Origin: Rhizobium lentis
GTDB lineage: Bacteria > Pseudomonadota > Alphaproteobacteria > Rhizobiales > Rhizobiaceae
Direction: 5' to 3'
DNA length: 64,000 bases
NCBI RefSeq assembly: GCF_014200175.1
Contig: NZ_JACHBD010000005.1
Coordinates: 372,001-436,000, forward strand
How positions within the stretch are numbered: position 1 is the first letter of the stretch; every line of letters begins with the position of its first letter. A model generated the notes under the pieces. It saw only the letters and a program-made list of their open reading frames with translations, did not search any database and was not told the origin of the DNA. This document shows positions 53,289 through 62,195 of the stretch, one piece after another. Made by a program: the position numbers and the translations under genes.

Positions 53289-54011
53289 TCAGCAGAAATA
53301 ATCGGGGTAACGCGAGCGCAGCTCGTCGACATCGGGAATAACGGCGCTCAAGTGGTGGATCATGGCGCTACGGGCGGCCGCTGCATCATGGGCGGCAAGG
53401 GCGTCGCGGATGATCATATGCTCGGACACCACGTTGCCCATACGCCCAAGCGCCGGCAGCGTCAGCCGCCTTGCCCGGTCGATTTGCACCTTGACCGCCT
53501 TCAGGATCGCCCAGATGCCGGGATAACCTGATATCTGCGTGATCGCCTCATGAAAGGCCTCGTCCTCCTCGTGGAAGCTTGAGGCGTTGCCGGCCGCGGC
53601 ATGCGCGCGCTGTCGGGCGATAATGGCATCGAGGCGGGCGACATCGGCACCGGTGGCGGTCTGAGCCGCCATCTCGGCGGTCGTGCCTTCGAGCGCTTTT
53701 CGCACGATGACCGCCTCCGGAATCGCCGAAACCGGCACGCGCGACACGACGGTGCCCGACTGCGGAAAGATATCGACAAGTCCGCCTTCGGAGAGCCTCA
53801 GCAACGCCTCGCGCACCGGTGTGCGGCTGACCCCGAATTCGTCGGCAATCCGCTTTTCCTGCAAAAACAGACCAGGCGGCATTCGGAGCGAGACGATGTC
53901 GGCATAAAGGCGCTCGTAGATGGCGCCGGCCGTGGTGACGCGGCGTAGCCTGCGGCCGGCTTCCTGCGAGCTCGGGCCTAAAAGCGCGGCGGTTTCTGCA
54001 TCTTGTCTCAT
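53289..54011 (-). CDS. GntR-family (FCD domain) regulator, probably of uxuA
   Basis: 240 aa. The winged helix lies at residues 25-95 (EKRIADEFGVSRTPVREALL, then DIFPQSGTVVSRV), followed by an FCD effector domain with FHEAITQISGYP and the C-terminal metal-binding EHMIIRDALAAHD. It is transcribed with uxuA and is likely its hexuronate-responsive repressor (UxuR/ExuR role). The palindrome ATACTAGTAT 27 bp upstream of its ATG is a candidate operator. Confidence 0.86.
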   Translation of the reverse strand: MRQDAETAALLGPSSQEAGRRLRRVTTAGAIYERLYADIVSLRMPPGLFLQEKRIADEFGVSRTPVREALLRLSEGGLVDIFPQSGTVVSRVPVSAIPEAVIVRKALEGTTAEMAAQTATGADVARLDAIIARQRAHAAAGNASSFHEEDEAFHEAITQISGYPGIWAILKAVKVQIDRARRLTLPALGRMGNVVSEHMIIRDALAAHDAAAARSAMIHHLSAVIPDVDELRSRYPDYFC

Positions 54012-54037
54012 AAACGGTACCGGACATTCTTTGTGGC

Positions 54038-54047
54038 ATACTAGTAT
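54038..54047. promoter_or_regulatory. Palindromic operator candidate upstream of the GntR-uxuA operon
   Basis: ATACTAGTAT is a perfect 10-bp palindrome (flanks GGC and ATC) located 27 bp before the regulator's ATG. GntR/FCD proteins commonly bind TATACTAGTATA-like sites. Confidence 0.5.
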
Positions 54048-54107
54048 ATCAGTCGTGACACGGTTGCCAAGGCTCGTGGATACCTGGCGTTCAAAATGCA
54101 GCCAATG

Positions 54108-54132
54108 GGAACTTAGATCAGCGGAATTGGTT
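54108..54132 (+). promoter_or_regulatory. EcfG/RpoE2-type stress promoter for the DUF2934 gene
   Basis: GGAAC at 54108-54112, 17-base spacer, GTT at 54130-54132, 23 bp before the ATG at 54156. Confidence 0.78.
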
Positions 54133-54155
54133 GAGATCCCATCAAGGAGGCGCCG

Positions 54156-54554
54156 ATGAAAAATCCGTTACGACGCAAAAGAAACGAAATCGCGACCGAC
54201 GACACGCGGCTGAAGGCTTCACCCCCCGCCGGCGCAGGCAAAGGGAAGACGGCACGGCGAGCCATTCAGGAACCCGCAGAGCAGAGCATCGGTTCTCAGC
54301 CAGCCACCCGCGAGGACGAGATCCGGAAAAGGGCATACTCGCTGTGGGAGAAGGAAGGAAGGCCGGAGGGCAAGCATCGGGATCACTGGATCCGCGCCGA
54401 GCACGAGCTCGATGCACGGGGTGAGAACAATCCTCCCAGGCTCGAGGCACTGCGAGAGGCGTCGCGCGAGCATCGCGACACCTTCCTCGTCAAGACGGAT
54501 CTCGAAGACGCGGATCAACGCGAAGCCTCACCCGGCACACGTGAGCAGGATTGA
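54156..54554 (+). CDS. DUF2934-domain protein
   Basis: 132 aa, hydrophilic. A basic, probably disordered N-terminus precedes the DUF2934 motif REDEIRKRAYSLWEKEGRPE followed by GKHRDHWIRAEHEL (about residues 52-85). The C-terminus is acidic and may be disordered. AAGGAGGCGCCG before the ATG at 54156 is a strong ribosome site. The EcfG-type promoter directly upstream marks it as a stress gene. Molecular function unknown. Confidence 0.85.
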   Translation: MKNPLRRKRNEIATDDTRLKASPPAGAGKGKTARRAIQEPAEQSIGSQPATREDEIRKRAYSLWEKEGRPEGKHRDHWIRAEHELDARGENNPPRLEALREASREHRDTFLVKTDLEDADQREASPGTREQD

Positions 54555-54606
54555 AACTGCAGTCTCGATCAAAATTTAGGATGGGCAACACAGGAAAGGT
54601 CCCGAC

Positions 54607-54858
54607 ATGGCTGACAAACAGGATTTGGACGCCGGCTTCACCGGCACACCCGTCGAACAGCCGGAAGGATTGGCCAAGGCCGCCCAATCGGCGGCTGGCC
54701 GAGTGAAACGCGAGGCCTATGCAGTAACCGCCGGCGCGAGAGAACACCCGCACACGGCAAGCGCATTGTTGCTTGGCATCGGTATTGCGGCGTTCGGCTT
54801 CGGTTATCTCCTTGGTCGATCATCGGCGGAAAGCTCGGCCCGCTCATATTGGCGTTAG
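54607..54858 (+). CDS. Small membrane-anchored hypothetical protein
   Basis: 83 aa. A soluble helix containing KAAQSAAGRVKREAYAVTAG is followed by REHPHTASALLLGIGIAAFGFGYLLGRS, a single C-terminal membrane anchor with the Pro-x-Gly-like pattern of ElaB/YqjD-type ribosome-associated proteins. It lies 52 bp after the DUF2934 gene and may be co-transcribed. The similarity to ElaB is only in layout. Confidence 0.65.
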   Translation: MADKQDLDAGFTGTPVEQPEGLAKAAQSAAGRVKREAYAVTAGAREHPHTASALLLGIGIAAFGFGYLLGRSSAESSARSYWR

Positions 54859-55160
54859 CTGGAGACATCAACGAATAAGCCGCGCCAGCGGGAATAACGA
54901 TAAAGCCGGATCGTGTGCTTCCATACGCGGAAATGACAAACCCCACGGCAAGGCCGCACTTCAAACGTCTTTCGTCATCGCATCAGCTTTGCCGTTGCCG
55001 GGCGCTGCGGCGCATCACCGATAGAGCAAGAAGCATCCGGGTTTGCTGTTGCCGGAATACAATAATGAGAAAAGCGCGAGCTAGGCCCGCGCGCACAGCT
55101 TGACAGCGGTGACATCGGTCCTTAGCGAGGCTGGATCAATGACACCTCAGGATCAGCAAA
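54859..55160. other. 302-bp gap before the O-antigen ligase-like gene
   Basis: No gene, RNA or repeat could be recognised. It must contain the promoter of the gene at 55161, but no convincing -35/-10 pair was picked. Confidence 0.4.
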
Positions 55161-56435
55161 GTGAATTATTTCAGGCAACTCGTGATTGCGGTACTTCATC
55201 CCGGCAGCGGGTCCGGAAGCGCGCTTGATCGAACCAACGGCATTGCGGTTTTTCTCTTCGCAATCCTGCCCGGACTTTCACCTAATTTCAACGGGTTCAT
55301 CCTCCTCGGGTCGATGCTCTCGGGCATCTACTTACTGGCGACGGCCCGCTTTCCGCTGAACTTTTCGAAATCGGACCGGGTAGTCGCCATCTGCATGACG
55401 ATCTACCCGCTGGTGATGATCGCCAGCATCTTCATTAACCCGCCTTACTCCGAAGTCGCAGACTGGATATTCCGGCTCCTGCCCTTCTTTTCGATCTGGC
55501 TGATATTGCCGCGAATGCGCCAATCTCCCGATGGCCGTCTCGTGCCGCTATTTATCCTCGGCGCCGGGATCGGCATGATCGTTACCTTTCTCGTCAGCCT
55601 GCTGCAGATCATGTTTCTGATGGAGAGAGCAGAGGCTGGGACGTCGAATGCCGCACTCCTCGGAATCATAGGCCTTCTTTTCGGCGGCGTTGCGCTTCTT
55701 AACGTTCAATCTCCTAAAAGCGTCGAGCAAAGAATTGCGATCTTGGGATATGCCGCTGGCCTCGGCTGCGTGCTGCTTTCGGGAACGCGCTCGGCGTGGC
55801 TGGCCATTCCCGTCCATCTCGTCATCCTTCTCTGGTATTTTCGCAAACACAGCTTCCATCTGAGTTTGCGCAGTCTCGCTATCACCGGCTCTTTGCTGTT
55901 TGCGGGACTTATCGCGCTCGGCAGCGGCCAGATCATCCACCGCATCCAGGCGCTGCAGGAAAATATGGCAGCGCTTGAACGCAGTGAAGGTGAGATTACC
56001 TCACTCAGCGCACGAGTCGCTTTGTACAAAGGCGCACTGTCGGCAATCAGCAAGGATCCGTTGACCGGTTATGGCCCGCAAAACAGGATGGCCTCGGTCT
56101 TGGCGGAACTACCGGACAGCATGCGGCCATACTTGACCTTCTCGCATGTCCATAACGGCTTTCTGACAGCGGGAATCGACGCCGGCGTTGTCGGCATCGC
56201 GGCGCTTTCGCTGCTGCTCCTGACGCCCTTGATAGCCGCGTGGAAAAAGGAACCCGGTCCCGGCAGGGACCTGTCCATGGCGCTCGCTCTTCTGCTCACC
56301 AGCAGCTACGTTGTTACCGGCAGCGTCGGCATCATGTTCAACCAAAAGGCACTGGATCCGATCTTCGCCTATATGGTCGCCCTGATTTGCTTGGATCGGG
56401 GTAGCACAGTCTTCACGCCCGTCGTGCGAAGCTGA
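55161..56435 (+). CDS. O-antigen ligase/polymerase-family membrane protein
   Basis: 424 aa starting with GTG (CAGGA upstream). About ten to eleven membrane segments are visible, with one large periplasmic loop (about residues 255-330) holding VALYKGALSAISKDPLTGYG and the histidine-containing SHVHNGFLTAGIDAGVVG. That H-N-x-hydrophobic motif is characteristic of the Wzy/WaaL superfamily. It would polymerise or ligate a polysaccharide at the periplasmic face. It neighbours two further surface-polysaccharide genes on the opposite strand. Confidence 0.82.
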   Translation: MNYFRQLVIAVLHPGSGSGSALDRTNGIAVFLFAILPGLSPNFNGFILLGSMLSGIYLLATARFPLNFSKSDRVVAICMTIYPLVMIASIFINPPYSEVADWIFRLLPFFSIWLILPRMRQSPDGRLVPLFILGAGIGMIVTFLVSLLQIMFLMERAEAGTSNAALLGIIGLLFGGVALLNVQSPKSVEQRIAILGYAAGLGCVLLSGTRSAWLAIPVHLVILLWYFRKHSFHLSLRSLAITGSLLFAGLIALGSGQIIHRIQALQENMAALERSEGEITSLSARVALYKGALSAISKDPLTGYGPQNRMASVLAELPDSMRPYLTFSHVHNGFLTAGIDAGVVGIAALSLLLLTPLIAAWKKEPGPGRDLSMALALLLTSSYVVTGSVGIMFNQKALDPIFAYMVALICLDRGSTVFTPVVRS

Positions 56436-56468
56436 ATTCCTGCGCTCGACGCTTGCGCGTTGTCGTCT

Positions 56469-58463
56469 TTAGGCCGCCGGAACGGTTTCGGCGCCGGTGA
56501 AGGCAAGATCCGAAACCTCACCGGTTGAGGAATAGCCGGAGACGAGCTCTGCCAAGGTCGCGCGTGCCGCGACCATATCGTTTCGATCCAATGCCGCGTT
56601 GAGCAAGCTGAGCTTCTTCGAAAGCTCCGGCCAGAACAGGAAATCCTCGCGCGCTTTCATAATCCGGGGATGTTCGGTTGTTTCAGGGTTATCCCCGATC
56701 AAAAGTTCTTCATAAAGCTTCTCGCCGGGCCTCAGGCCGGTAACGGAAAGCTCGATGTCCCCTTCGGGATTATCCTCGTCGCGGATGGTCAATCCCGAAA
56801 GCTCGACCATCTTGCGGGCGAGGTCTGCGATGCGGACGGGCTCGCCCATGTCGAGCAGGAAAACATCCCCGCCCTCGGCCATGGCGCCTGCTTGAATGAC
56901 CAGTTGCGAGGCCTCCGAAATGGTCATGAAGTACCGGGTTATTTTCGGGTGCGTCAGGGTAACCGGCCCGCCGTCCTTGATCTGCTGCCGGAACAGCGGC
57001 ACGACGGATCCGGAGGAACCGAGCACGTTTCCGAACCGGACCATGGAGAAATTCGTGCGCACTCTGTCAACGGCCGGTTCTGCTGCGAGCGCCTGCAGAA
57101 CCATCTCCGCCAGCCTCTTGCTGGCGCCCATCACATTCGTCGGACGCACGGCTTTGTCCGTGCTGATCAGCACAAAATTCAAGACGCCGCATTTGTTCGC
57201 CGCGCGTGCGGTGATCAGCGTCCCCATGACGTTGTTCTTGATGCCCTCCACGGCATTATGTTCGACGAGAGGCACATGCTTGTAAGCGGCCGCATGATAG
57301 AGCGTCTGAGGCCGCCAGCTCTGCATGATATGTTCCATGCGGTCCTGGTCGCGGACGGAACAAAGGATCGGAACGATCTGCACGCTTTCCTGCTGGTAAA
57401 GTTCGGCCAGCTTTAGCAATTCGGCGTGAATATTATAAAGCGAAAACTCGTTCTGATCGATGAGGATGAGGGTCGAAGGCGCATTGCGCAGAATCTGGCG
57501 ACAAAGTTCCCCGCCGATGGAACCGCCGGCGCCCGTGACCATCACCACCTTTTTGCGCATCGCCTTGTCGAGCAATTCCTGCCGCGGCGCTACCGCTTCC
57601 CTGCCCAGCAGGTCTTCGATCTCCAACTCGCGAATGTCGGAGACGGCGACACGGCCCTGAGCAAGCGCCGTCAGATCTGGCAACGTGCGAACATTCACCC
57701 TGGCTTTGCGGATGCGCTCGAGGATTTCGTTGCGCCGCTGCCGCGATGCGGATGGAAGGGCAAGAAGCACGTTATGCACGCCAAGAGCTTCGGCGAGCAC
57801 CGGAAGGTCCGACGGGTCGTAGATCGGCAAGCCGCCCATGATGCCGCCCTTAAGACGCGGATCATCATCCAGGTAACCGACGACATTGAGTTCGGCGCTG
57901 TTCGTCAGGGCGCCGGCGAGTTGCCGGCCGGCATTTCCTGCCCCGTAGATCAGCACCTTGGCGAGCGTATTCTGGTGAAGGATCCGCTGATAGGTATCGC
58001 CGAGCCAATAGCGGATACCCAACCGGGACAGTCCGATCGCAATCAGCAGCAGGAAGGGCTGAAGAATACCGACCGTTCTAGGAACGCCCGGAACGCTCAG
58101 CGCCGTAAATATCGTCATGAAGGCGACGCCGTAGATCGCAATAGCCTTTAGAACCGCGATGAAAGCGGCAAGACCGGCGTAACGGAAAATTGCCCGATAC
58201 ATGCCCATGACGATGAAGATCGGAAGGGCCATGCACAGGGACACAAAGACCGGCAACCACTGCACGCCGGTCAGAACGGTCCATTCGTTGAGGCGGAAGC
58301 AATACGCCAGCCAGATCGTCAGGACGCAAAAGCTTGAATCCACCAGCAAGGCGAGCGCGCGTTTGGCAGCACGCGGCATCGCCAGCAAAGGGGCGACGAG
58401 CGCCTGCATCGGCACTAAGAACCATGCTGAGCGTGGCGTCTCAGTGGGGGTATTTTCAGGCAT
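56469..58463 (-). CDS. WbpM/CapD-type nucleoside-diphosphate-sugar 4,6-dehydratase
   Basis: 664 aa, the long membrane-anchored form. Residues 35-150 give four membrane segments. A first Rossmann domain has VLIYGAGNAGRQ (about 168-179), and a second, catalytic SDR domain starts at MVTGAGGSIGGELC. In the active-site strand ISTDKAVRPTNVMGASKR the usual SDR tyrosine is Met, as in WbpM and FlaA1. It should convert UDP-GlcNAc to a 4-keto-6-deoxy sugar for polysaccharide synthesis. The neighbouring sugar-phosphate transferase is its likely partner. Confidence 0.88.
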   Translation of the reverse strand: MPENTPTETPRSAWFLVPMQALVAPLLAMPRAAKRALALLVDSSFCVLTIWLAYCFRLNEWTVLTGVQWLPVFVSLCMALPIFIVMGMYRAIFRYAGLAAFIAVLKAIAIYGVAFMTIFTALSVPGVPRTVGILQPFLLLIAIGLSRLGIRYWLGDTYQRILHQNTLAKVLIYGAGNAGRQLAGALTNSAELNVVGYLDDDPRLKGGIMGGLPIYDPSDLPVLAEALGVHNVLLALPSASRQRRNEILERIRKARVNVRTLPDLTALAQGRVAVSDIRELEIEDLLGREAVAPRQELLDKAMRKKVVMVTGAGGSIGGELCRQILRNAPSTLILIDQNEFSLYNIHAELLKLAELYQQESVQIVPILCSVRDQDRMEHIMQSWRPQTLYHAAAYKHVPLVEHNAVEGIKNNVMGTLITARAANKCGVLNFVLISTDKAVRPTNVMGASKRLAEMVLQALAAEPAVDRVRTNFSMVRFGNVLGSSGSVVPLFRQQIKDGGPVTLTHPKITRYFMTISEASQLVIQAGAMAEGGDVFLLDMGEPVRIADLARKMVELSGLTIRDEDNPEGDIELSVTGLRPGEKLYEELLIGDNPETTEHPRIMKAREDFLFWPELSKKLSLLNAALDRNDMVAARATLAELVSGYSSTGEVSDLAFTGAETVPAA

Positions 58464-58585
58464 TGCTTCCCAGCGTCTCGCAGATCATCAGACAATCACC
58501 TTCTTGTCATTTTCTACAATGAGCGCAACTGAAATAATCGGAAATCAAGGTCTTCCGCACCGCTTATCTATCGGAAGTTGGTAAC

Positions 58586-59260
58586 TTAATGCCTTATTCC
58601 CTTGCGGCCGATCACCTTGCCGGCGGTCAGAAACAGAATGCGCATGTCGAAACCGAACGAGCGCCGCTCGAGATATTCGACATCGAATTTCACCTTCTCC
58701 AGAATCGGCAACTCGTCGCGGCCGTTGATCTGCGCCCAACCGGTCAATCCGGGCAGGAGTTTATCGACGCCGTGGGCTGTCCGCAGGTCGATCAGGTCAT
58801 ACTGATTGTAGAGCGCCGGCCGAGGCCCGACAAAGCTCATCCTGCCGCCCAGAATGCACCAGAGCTGCGGCAATTCGTCGAGGCTTGATTTGCGCAGAAA
58901 CGAGCCGATGGGCGTCAGAAACCGATCCGGATTCTCGAGCAGATGTGTGGCAACCGTCGGCGTGTCGACGCGCATGCTGCGAAATTTCGGCATCAGGAAG
59001 ATCTGATTGAAGCGGCCGACACGTTTTGACCAGTAGAGGATTGGCCCCGGCGAGGTCAGCCGGACACACAGAGCGACGACAAGGATCGGAACGAGCAGGA
59101 TGACCGACGCGATCACAGCCAGAAGAAAATCGACCGCCCGTTTCAAACCCATGCTCCGCACTTGTTCCACCGCCTCATGGGGATTTCGCCATACGCCCCA
59201 CCGCGCCGTATCGTCAAAAAGGCGTTTCGCGTCAACTCCGGTTGTTGCCGCTTTCGTCAA
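58586..59260 (-). CDS. Polyprenyl-phosphate sugar phosphotransferase (monotopic, PglC/ExoY-like)
   Basis: 224 aa. A re-entrant or membrane helix at residues 40-67 (RAVDFLLAVIASVILLVPIL) is followed by the bacterial-sugar-transferase core: MPKFRSMRVD, RKSSLDELPQLWCIL, MSFVGPRPAL and LPGLTGWAQINGR. This is the minimal form of the family; it moves a sugar-1-phosphate to undecaprenyl phosphate and starts a repeat unit. It lies 122 bp upstream of the WbpM-like gene, same strand, and may form an operon with it. A palindrome about 120 bp upstream may be an operator. Confidence 0.88.
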   Translation of the reverse strand: MTKAATTGVDAKRLFDDTARWGVWRNPHEAVEQVRSMGLKRAVDFLLAVIASVILLVPILVVALCVRLTSPGPILYWSKRVGRFNQIFLMPKFRSMRVDTPTVATHLLENPDRFLTPIGSFLRKSSLDELPQLWCILGGRMSFVGPRPALYNQYDLIDLRTAHGVDKLLPGLTGWAQINGRDELPILEKVKFDVEYLERRSFGFDMRILFLTAGKVIGRKGIRH

Positions 59261-59514
59261 TGACCGGCCAACTGATCACCGCCAGTGTCCCTTGCCTCAC
59301 CTCGTGAATCAGAAAACCGTAACCCGATCAGGCTCAAGAGAAGATTTTTACGCGCCGTTGCTCAGCTCCCTGCCCCGTGTTTACCACGGTAAACTCTCCG
59401 CTCATTTCCGGCCCAGCCCTTGTGGATAAGATCGATTATCTCGGTGTTGACCGAGTCCATTGGCTCGCGCCCGCGCAGGGTTACGCTAAGCCCGGACATT
59501 CCTGAGAAAGCGAC
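59261..59514. promoter_or_regulatory. Upstream region of the sugar-phosphate transferase with operator-like palindrome
   Basis: 254 bp without a gene. GTTTACC (59379-59385) and GGTAAAC (59388-59394) form a perfect 7+7 inverted repeat with a 2-bp centre. The site lies about 120 bp before the transferase ATG at 59260. The regulator is unknown. Confidence 0.4.
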
Positions 59515-59785
59515 TTACCAGTCCAATCGAATGGAGAGCTTCCCAACCGGCCCCTTGGATTGTTCGCGATAGGCTTCTGGGACATCGTCAATACTGAATT
59601 GCTTGGCCACCACCAGAACGATCTTGGCAGCCTCGATGGCCTTCATAGCCTTGCCGAAGTCCCCCGCCGATCCCGTGTTGTTTCCTTGAATACGTAGAGC
59701 CTTGAGGATGATCGGCTTGAGATCGATCTGCAGATTTGTCCCTGTAACGAAGCCGATCGTGAAGATGATACCACCATACGTGAGC
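59515..59785 (-). pseudogene. C-terminal fragment of a zinc-type alcohol dehydrogenase/quinone oxidoreductase
   Basis: About 88 codons end in a TAA at 59515-59517. The frame reads ELTYGGIIFTIGFVTGTNLQ, LKPIILKALRIQGNN, MKAIEAAKI and SKGPVGKLSIRLDW. These are the last Rossmann strands and the conserved DVPEAY helix of MDR enzymes. There is no start codon, the upstream frame closes with a TGA at 59827-59829, and the N-terminal two thirds are absent. The break lies beside the AraC gene, which suggests a rearrangement or insertion boundary. Confidence 0.72.
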
Positions 59786-59945
59786 TCTGGTCGGCTTTTT
59801 GTTCCATTGGTGAGCGGGGTCGCAGGTCAGCTAGCTGGACATTGGAATTCTACACTGGGAGGGTCAGTTGCTCCCATTCCCATTGATGACCTAGAGCTGG
59901 ATGCCTTTACTTGCAGTCCGGACTGTCGGCATATAAATTATCCAA

Positions 59946-60926
59946 ATGTTTGATCGTTCATCCCAGTCTCCGACGCAAATTCCTACGGACGCACTCAGCG
60001 AAATTCTCCGGGACTTTCGCCTGAGTGGAGTCAATTACGGCCGCTGCGAGCTACGTCATCCATGGAGCATCGCCTTTGCGCAGCAACAGCTGCTTCGCTT
60101 TCATTTCGTCAGTGAGGGGCCATGCTGGATCCATACCGAAGCGCAAGGATGGCAGGAGTTGCAGGACGGCGATCTGGTGTTGTTGCCACAAGGTGTCGAA
60201 CACCGACTGGCCAGCAAGCCCGATGTTGTCGGGGACTCGCTCAAGAGCTGCCAGGTCACCAAGCTGGGGGGCAATGTCTGCGAAGTGGTGCAGGAAGGAA
60301 CAGGAGCGACGAGCACCTTGTTCTGCGGTTCCATGGCTTTGGGTGCGAATGCCCTCAACCCGTTGATCGCTCTGATGCCACCGATCATCAAGGGTTGTGA
60401 TGTTGCTGGCAATGATCCGATCGTCGGCCCCCTCCTCGCCGCCATGACGGCAGAGGCGTCGCAGCCCCAGCTAGGCAGCGCCACGGTCTTGTCACGCATG
60501 GCTGACGTCCTCGTCGCGCGGCTTATTCGCTGCTGGGTCAATTGCAGCGGCGCCTCCACCAGTGGCTGGCTCGCCGCGATCCGTGATCCTCATATCGGTC
60601 GTGCGCTGGCAGCCATGCACCGAGATCCCGGCCATGACTGGACGCTTGAGACCCTTGCTGGCGTGGCAGGTCAATCGCGCTCGATCTTCGCGGAACGCTT
60701 CAGCGCCATCTTAGGGGAAGGCGCGGCACGGTATCTCGCCCGTCTGCGAATGCAGCTTGCACGAGAGTTGCTCGGTCAAAACATGTCGGTTGCCGAGGTC
60801 GCTTCTCAACTGGGCTATGAATCTGAAGCGTCTTTCGCTCGCGCCTTCAAGCGCATCACCAGCGTTTCACCTGGCGTTGTGCGTCGCACCATTTCCGGAC
60901 GAATGGACATAGAATTCGGACTTTAG
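59946..60926 (+). CDS. AraC-family transcriptional regulator
   Basis: 326 aa. The N-terminal cupin-like sensor has RFHFVSEGPCWIHTE and LQDGDLVLLPQGVEHRL. The C-terminal AraC DNA-binding domain has two helix-turn-helix units: WTLETLAGVAGQSRSIFAERF and MSVAEVASQLGYESEASFAR with AFKRI. This form (AraC_binding_2/cupin) often controls a neighbouring efflux or oxidoreductase gene. It sits between a truncated dehydrogenase and an MFS transporter, which may be its targets. Base composition appears slightly more AT-rich than in the surroundings. Confidence 0.86.
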   Translation: MFDRSSQSPTQIPTDALSEILRDFRLSGVNYGRCELRHPWSIAFAQQQLLRFHFVSEGPCWIHTEAQGWQELQDGDLVLLPQGVEHRLASKPDVVGDSLKSCQVTKLGGNVCEVVQEGTGATSTLFCGSMALGANALNPLIALMPPIIKGCDVAGNDPIVGPLLAAMTAEASQPQLGSATVLSRMADVLVARLIRCWVNCSGASTSGWLAAIRDPHIGRALAAMHRDPGHDWTLETLAGVAGQSRSIFAERFSAILGEGAARYLARLRMQLARELLGQNMSVAEVASQLGYESEASFARAFKRITSVSPGVVRRTISGRMDIEFGL

Positions 60927-60962
60927 GACACATATCATCCTGAAAGACTCCGCTATTAAGAG

Positions 60963-60979
60963 CCTCCAAACCTTGGAGG
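60963..60979 (+). promoter_or_regulatory. Hairpin covering the ribosome-binding site of the MFS gene
   Basis: CCTCCAA (60963-60969) and TTGGAGG (60973-60979) form a perfect 7-bp stem with a 3-base loop. The GGAGG on the 3' arm is the only Shine-Dalgarno sequence, seven bases before the ATG at 60987. Folding of the mRNA would hide it. Confidence 0.55.
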
Positions 60980-60986
60980 TACTTCA

Positions 60987-62195
60987 ATGACGGACACAAC
61001 ATCACAGGTTGACGGCCCCGCGATTGGCCTCGATTCTACCGTTCCGAGTACATGGAGCCCCACGACCTGGTTCGCCGTTATTTCAATGGCAGCCACAAGC
61101 TTTGCGCTGGTGTCAGCTGAATTCCTGCCGGCAGGTTTGTTGACCCCAATGGCGCGTGACCTTGGCGTCAGCGAGGGAATCGCCGGTCAGGTTGTCACCG
61201 CCACCGCGTCTGTTGGCGCGGTGACGGCCTTGTTGAGCAACGTTCTCATCGGCAAACTGAACCGGAAGACTGTCCTGGTTGGCCTAAGTGCCTTGGCTAT
61301 CGGCTCCAATCTGGTGGCCGCGCTCGCGACGGATTTTTGGCTATTGTTGTTGGGCCGAGCCGGGCTTGGCATCGCGCTCAGTGGTTTCTGGGCGCTTTCA
61401 GTCGCCGTCGTGGCGAGATTGGTTGGCACCAATGCGACAGGCCGGGGTATGGCTATCGTCACCCTCGGTGTCTCTCTTGCCACCATAGCTGCACCATCCA
61501 TGGGCGCCTTGATCAGCGATTGGCTCGGCTGGCGTGCCGCCACGGCCATGACCGCAGGGCTCGCAGCGATTGCGATGCTGCTGCAGATACTCAGCTTGCC
61601 GACGCTACCCGCAAGCACAAGCAACAGTCTTTCCGACGTCTTCCGGCTGACGAAACGGCGCACTGTGCAACTCGGAATGCTTGCTATCCTCTTGCTGATG
61701 ACGGGACATTTTGCCGGCTCGGTCTATGTGCGACCCTTCCTCGAACAAGTGACGCTCCTTGGCACCGGCCCGATTGCCCTGGCGCTCCTCGGGTTTGGCA
61801 TCGCCTCTGTGATCGGCAATGTCGCCGGCGGCCGACTGGCAGACGCAAATATCCACATGGCGCTCGCTGTCACCGGCGTATTGATGGCGTTTTCGGCGCT
61901 TGCTCTCGTACTGTGGGGTGCATATAGCGGCATCGCGTTTGCCCTGGTTACACTTTGGGGTTTCGCTTTTGGGATGGCACCGGTGGTACTGCCCACCAAC
62001 TTGTCCCGAGGCGCAGCAGACGCCTTGGAGGCTGCTGGCAGCCTGATGGTCGTTTCGTTCCAGGTCGCCATCAGCATAGGTGCGCTGTTCGGCGGCTATA
62101 TGGTCGATCACTTTGGTGCCTCAGCGCCATTGACATTTACAGCCGTCTTGGCGGCATCAACTATCGTTCTGGCGTTGCTTCAGCCCCGCAGCTGA
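60987..62195 (+). CDS. MFS transporter (DHA1/AraJ-like efflux)
   Basis: 402 aa with 12 predicted membrane segments after a 30-residue cytosolic N-terminus. The first helix (SFALVSAEFLPAGLLTPMAR) has the FLPxGLL pattern of the sugar-efflux/arabinose-efflux DHA1 group. GKLNRKTVLVG is the loop 2-3 motif A, and GLGIALSGFWAL follows it. It probably exports a sugar, drug or small metabolite. It is 60 bp downstream of the AraC gene, same strand, and its ribosome site is buried in a perfect hairpin. Confidence 0.87.
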   Translation: MTDTTSQVDGPAIGLDSTVPSTWSPTTWFAVISMAATSFALVSAEFLPAGLLTPMARDLGVSEGIAGQVVTATASVGAVTALLSNVLIGKLNRKTVLVGLSALAIGSNLVAALATDFWLLLLGRAGLGIALSGFWALSVAVVARLVGTNATGRGMAIVTLGVSLATIAAPSMGALISDWLGWRAATAMTAGLAAIAMLLQILSLPTLPASTSNSLSDVFRLTKRRTVQLGMLAILLLMTGHFAGSVYVRPFLEQVTLLGTGPIALALLGFGIASVIGNVAGGRLADANIHMALAVTGVLMAFSALALVLWGAYSGIAFALVTLWGFAFGMAPVVLPTNLSRGAADALEAAGSLMVVSFQVAISIGALFGGYMVDHFGASAPLTFTAVLAASTIVLALLQPRS

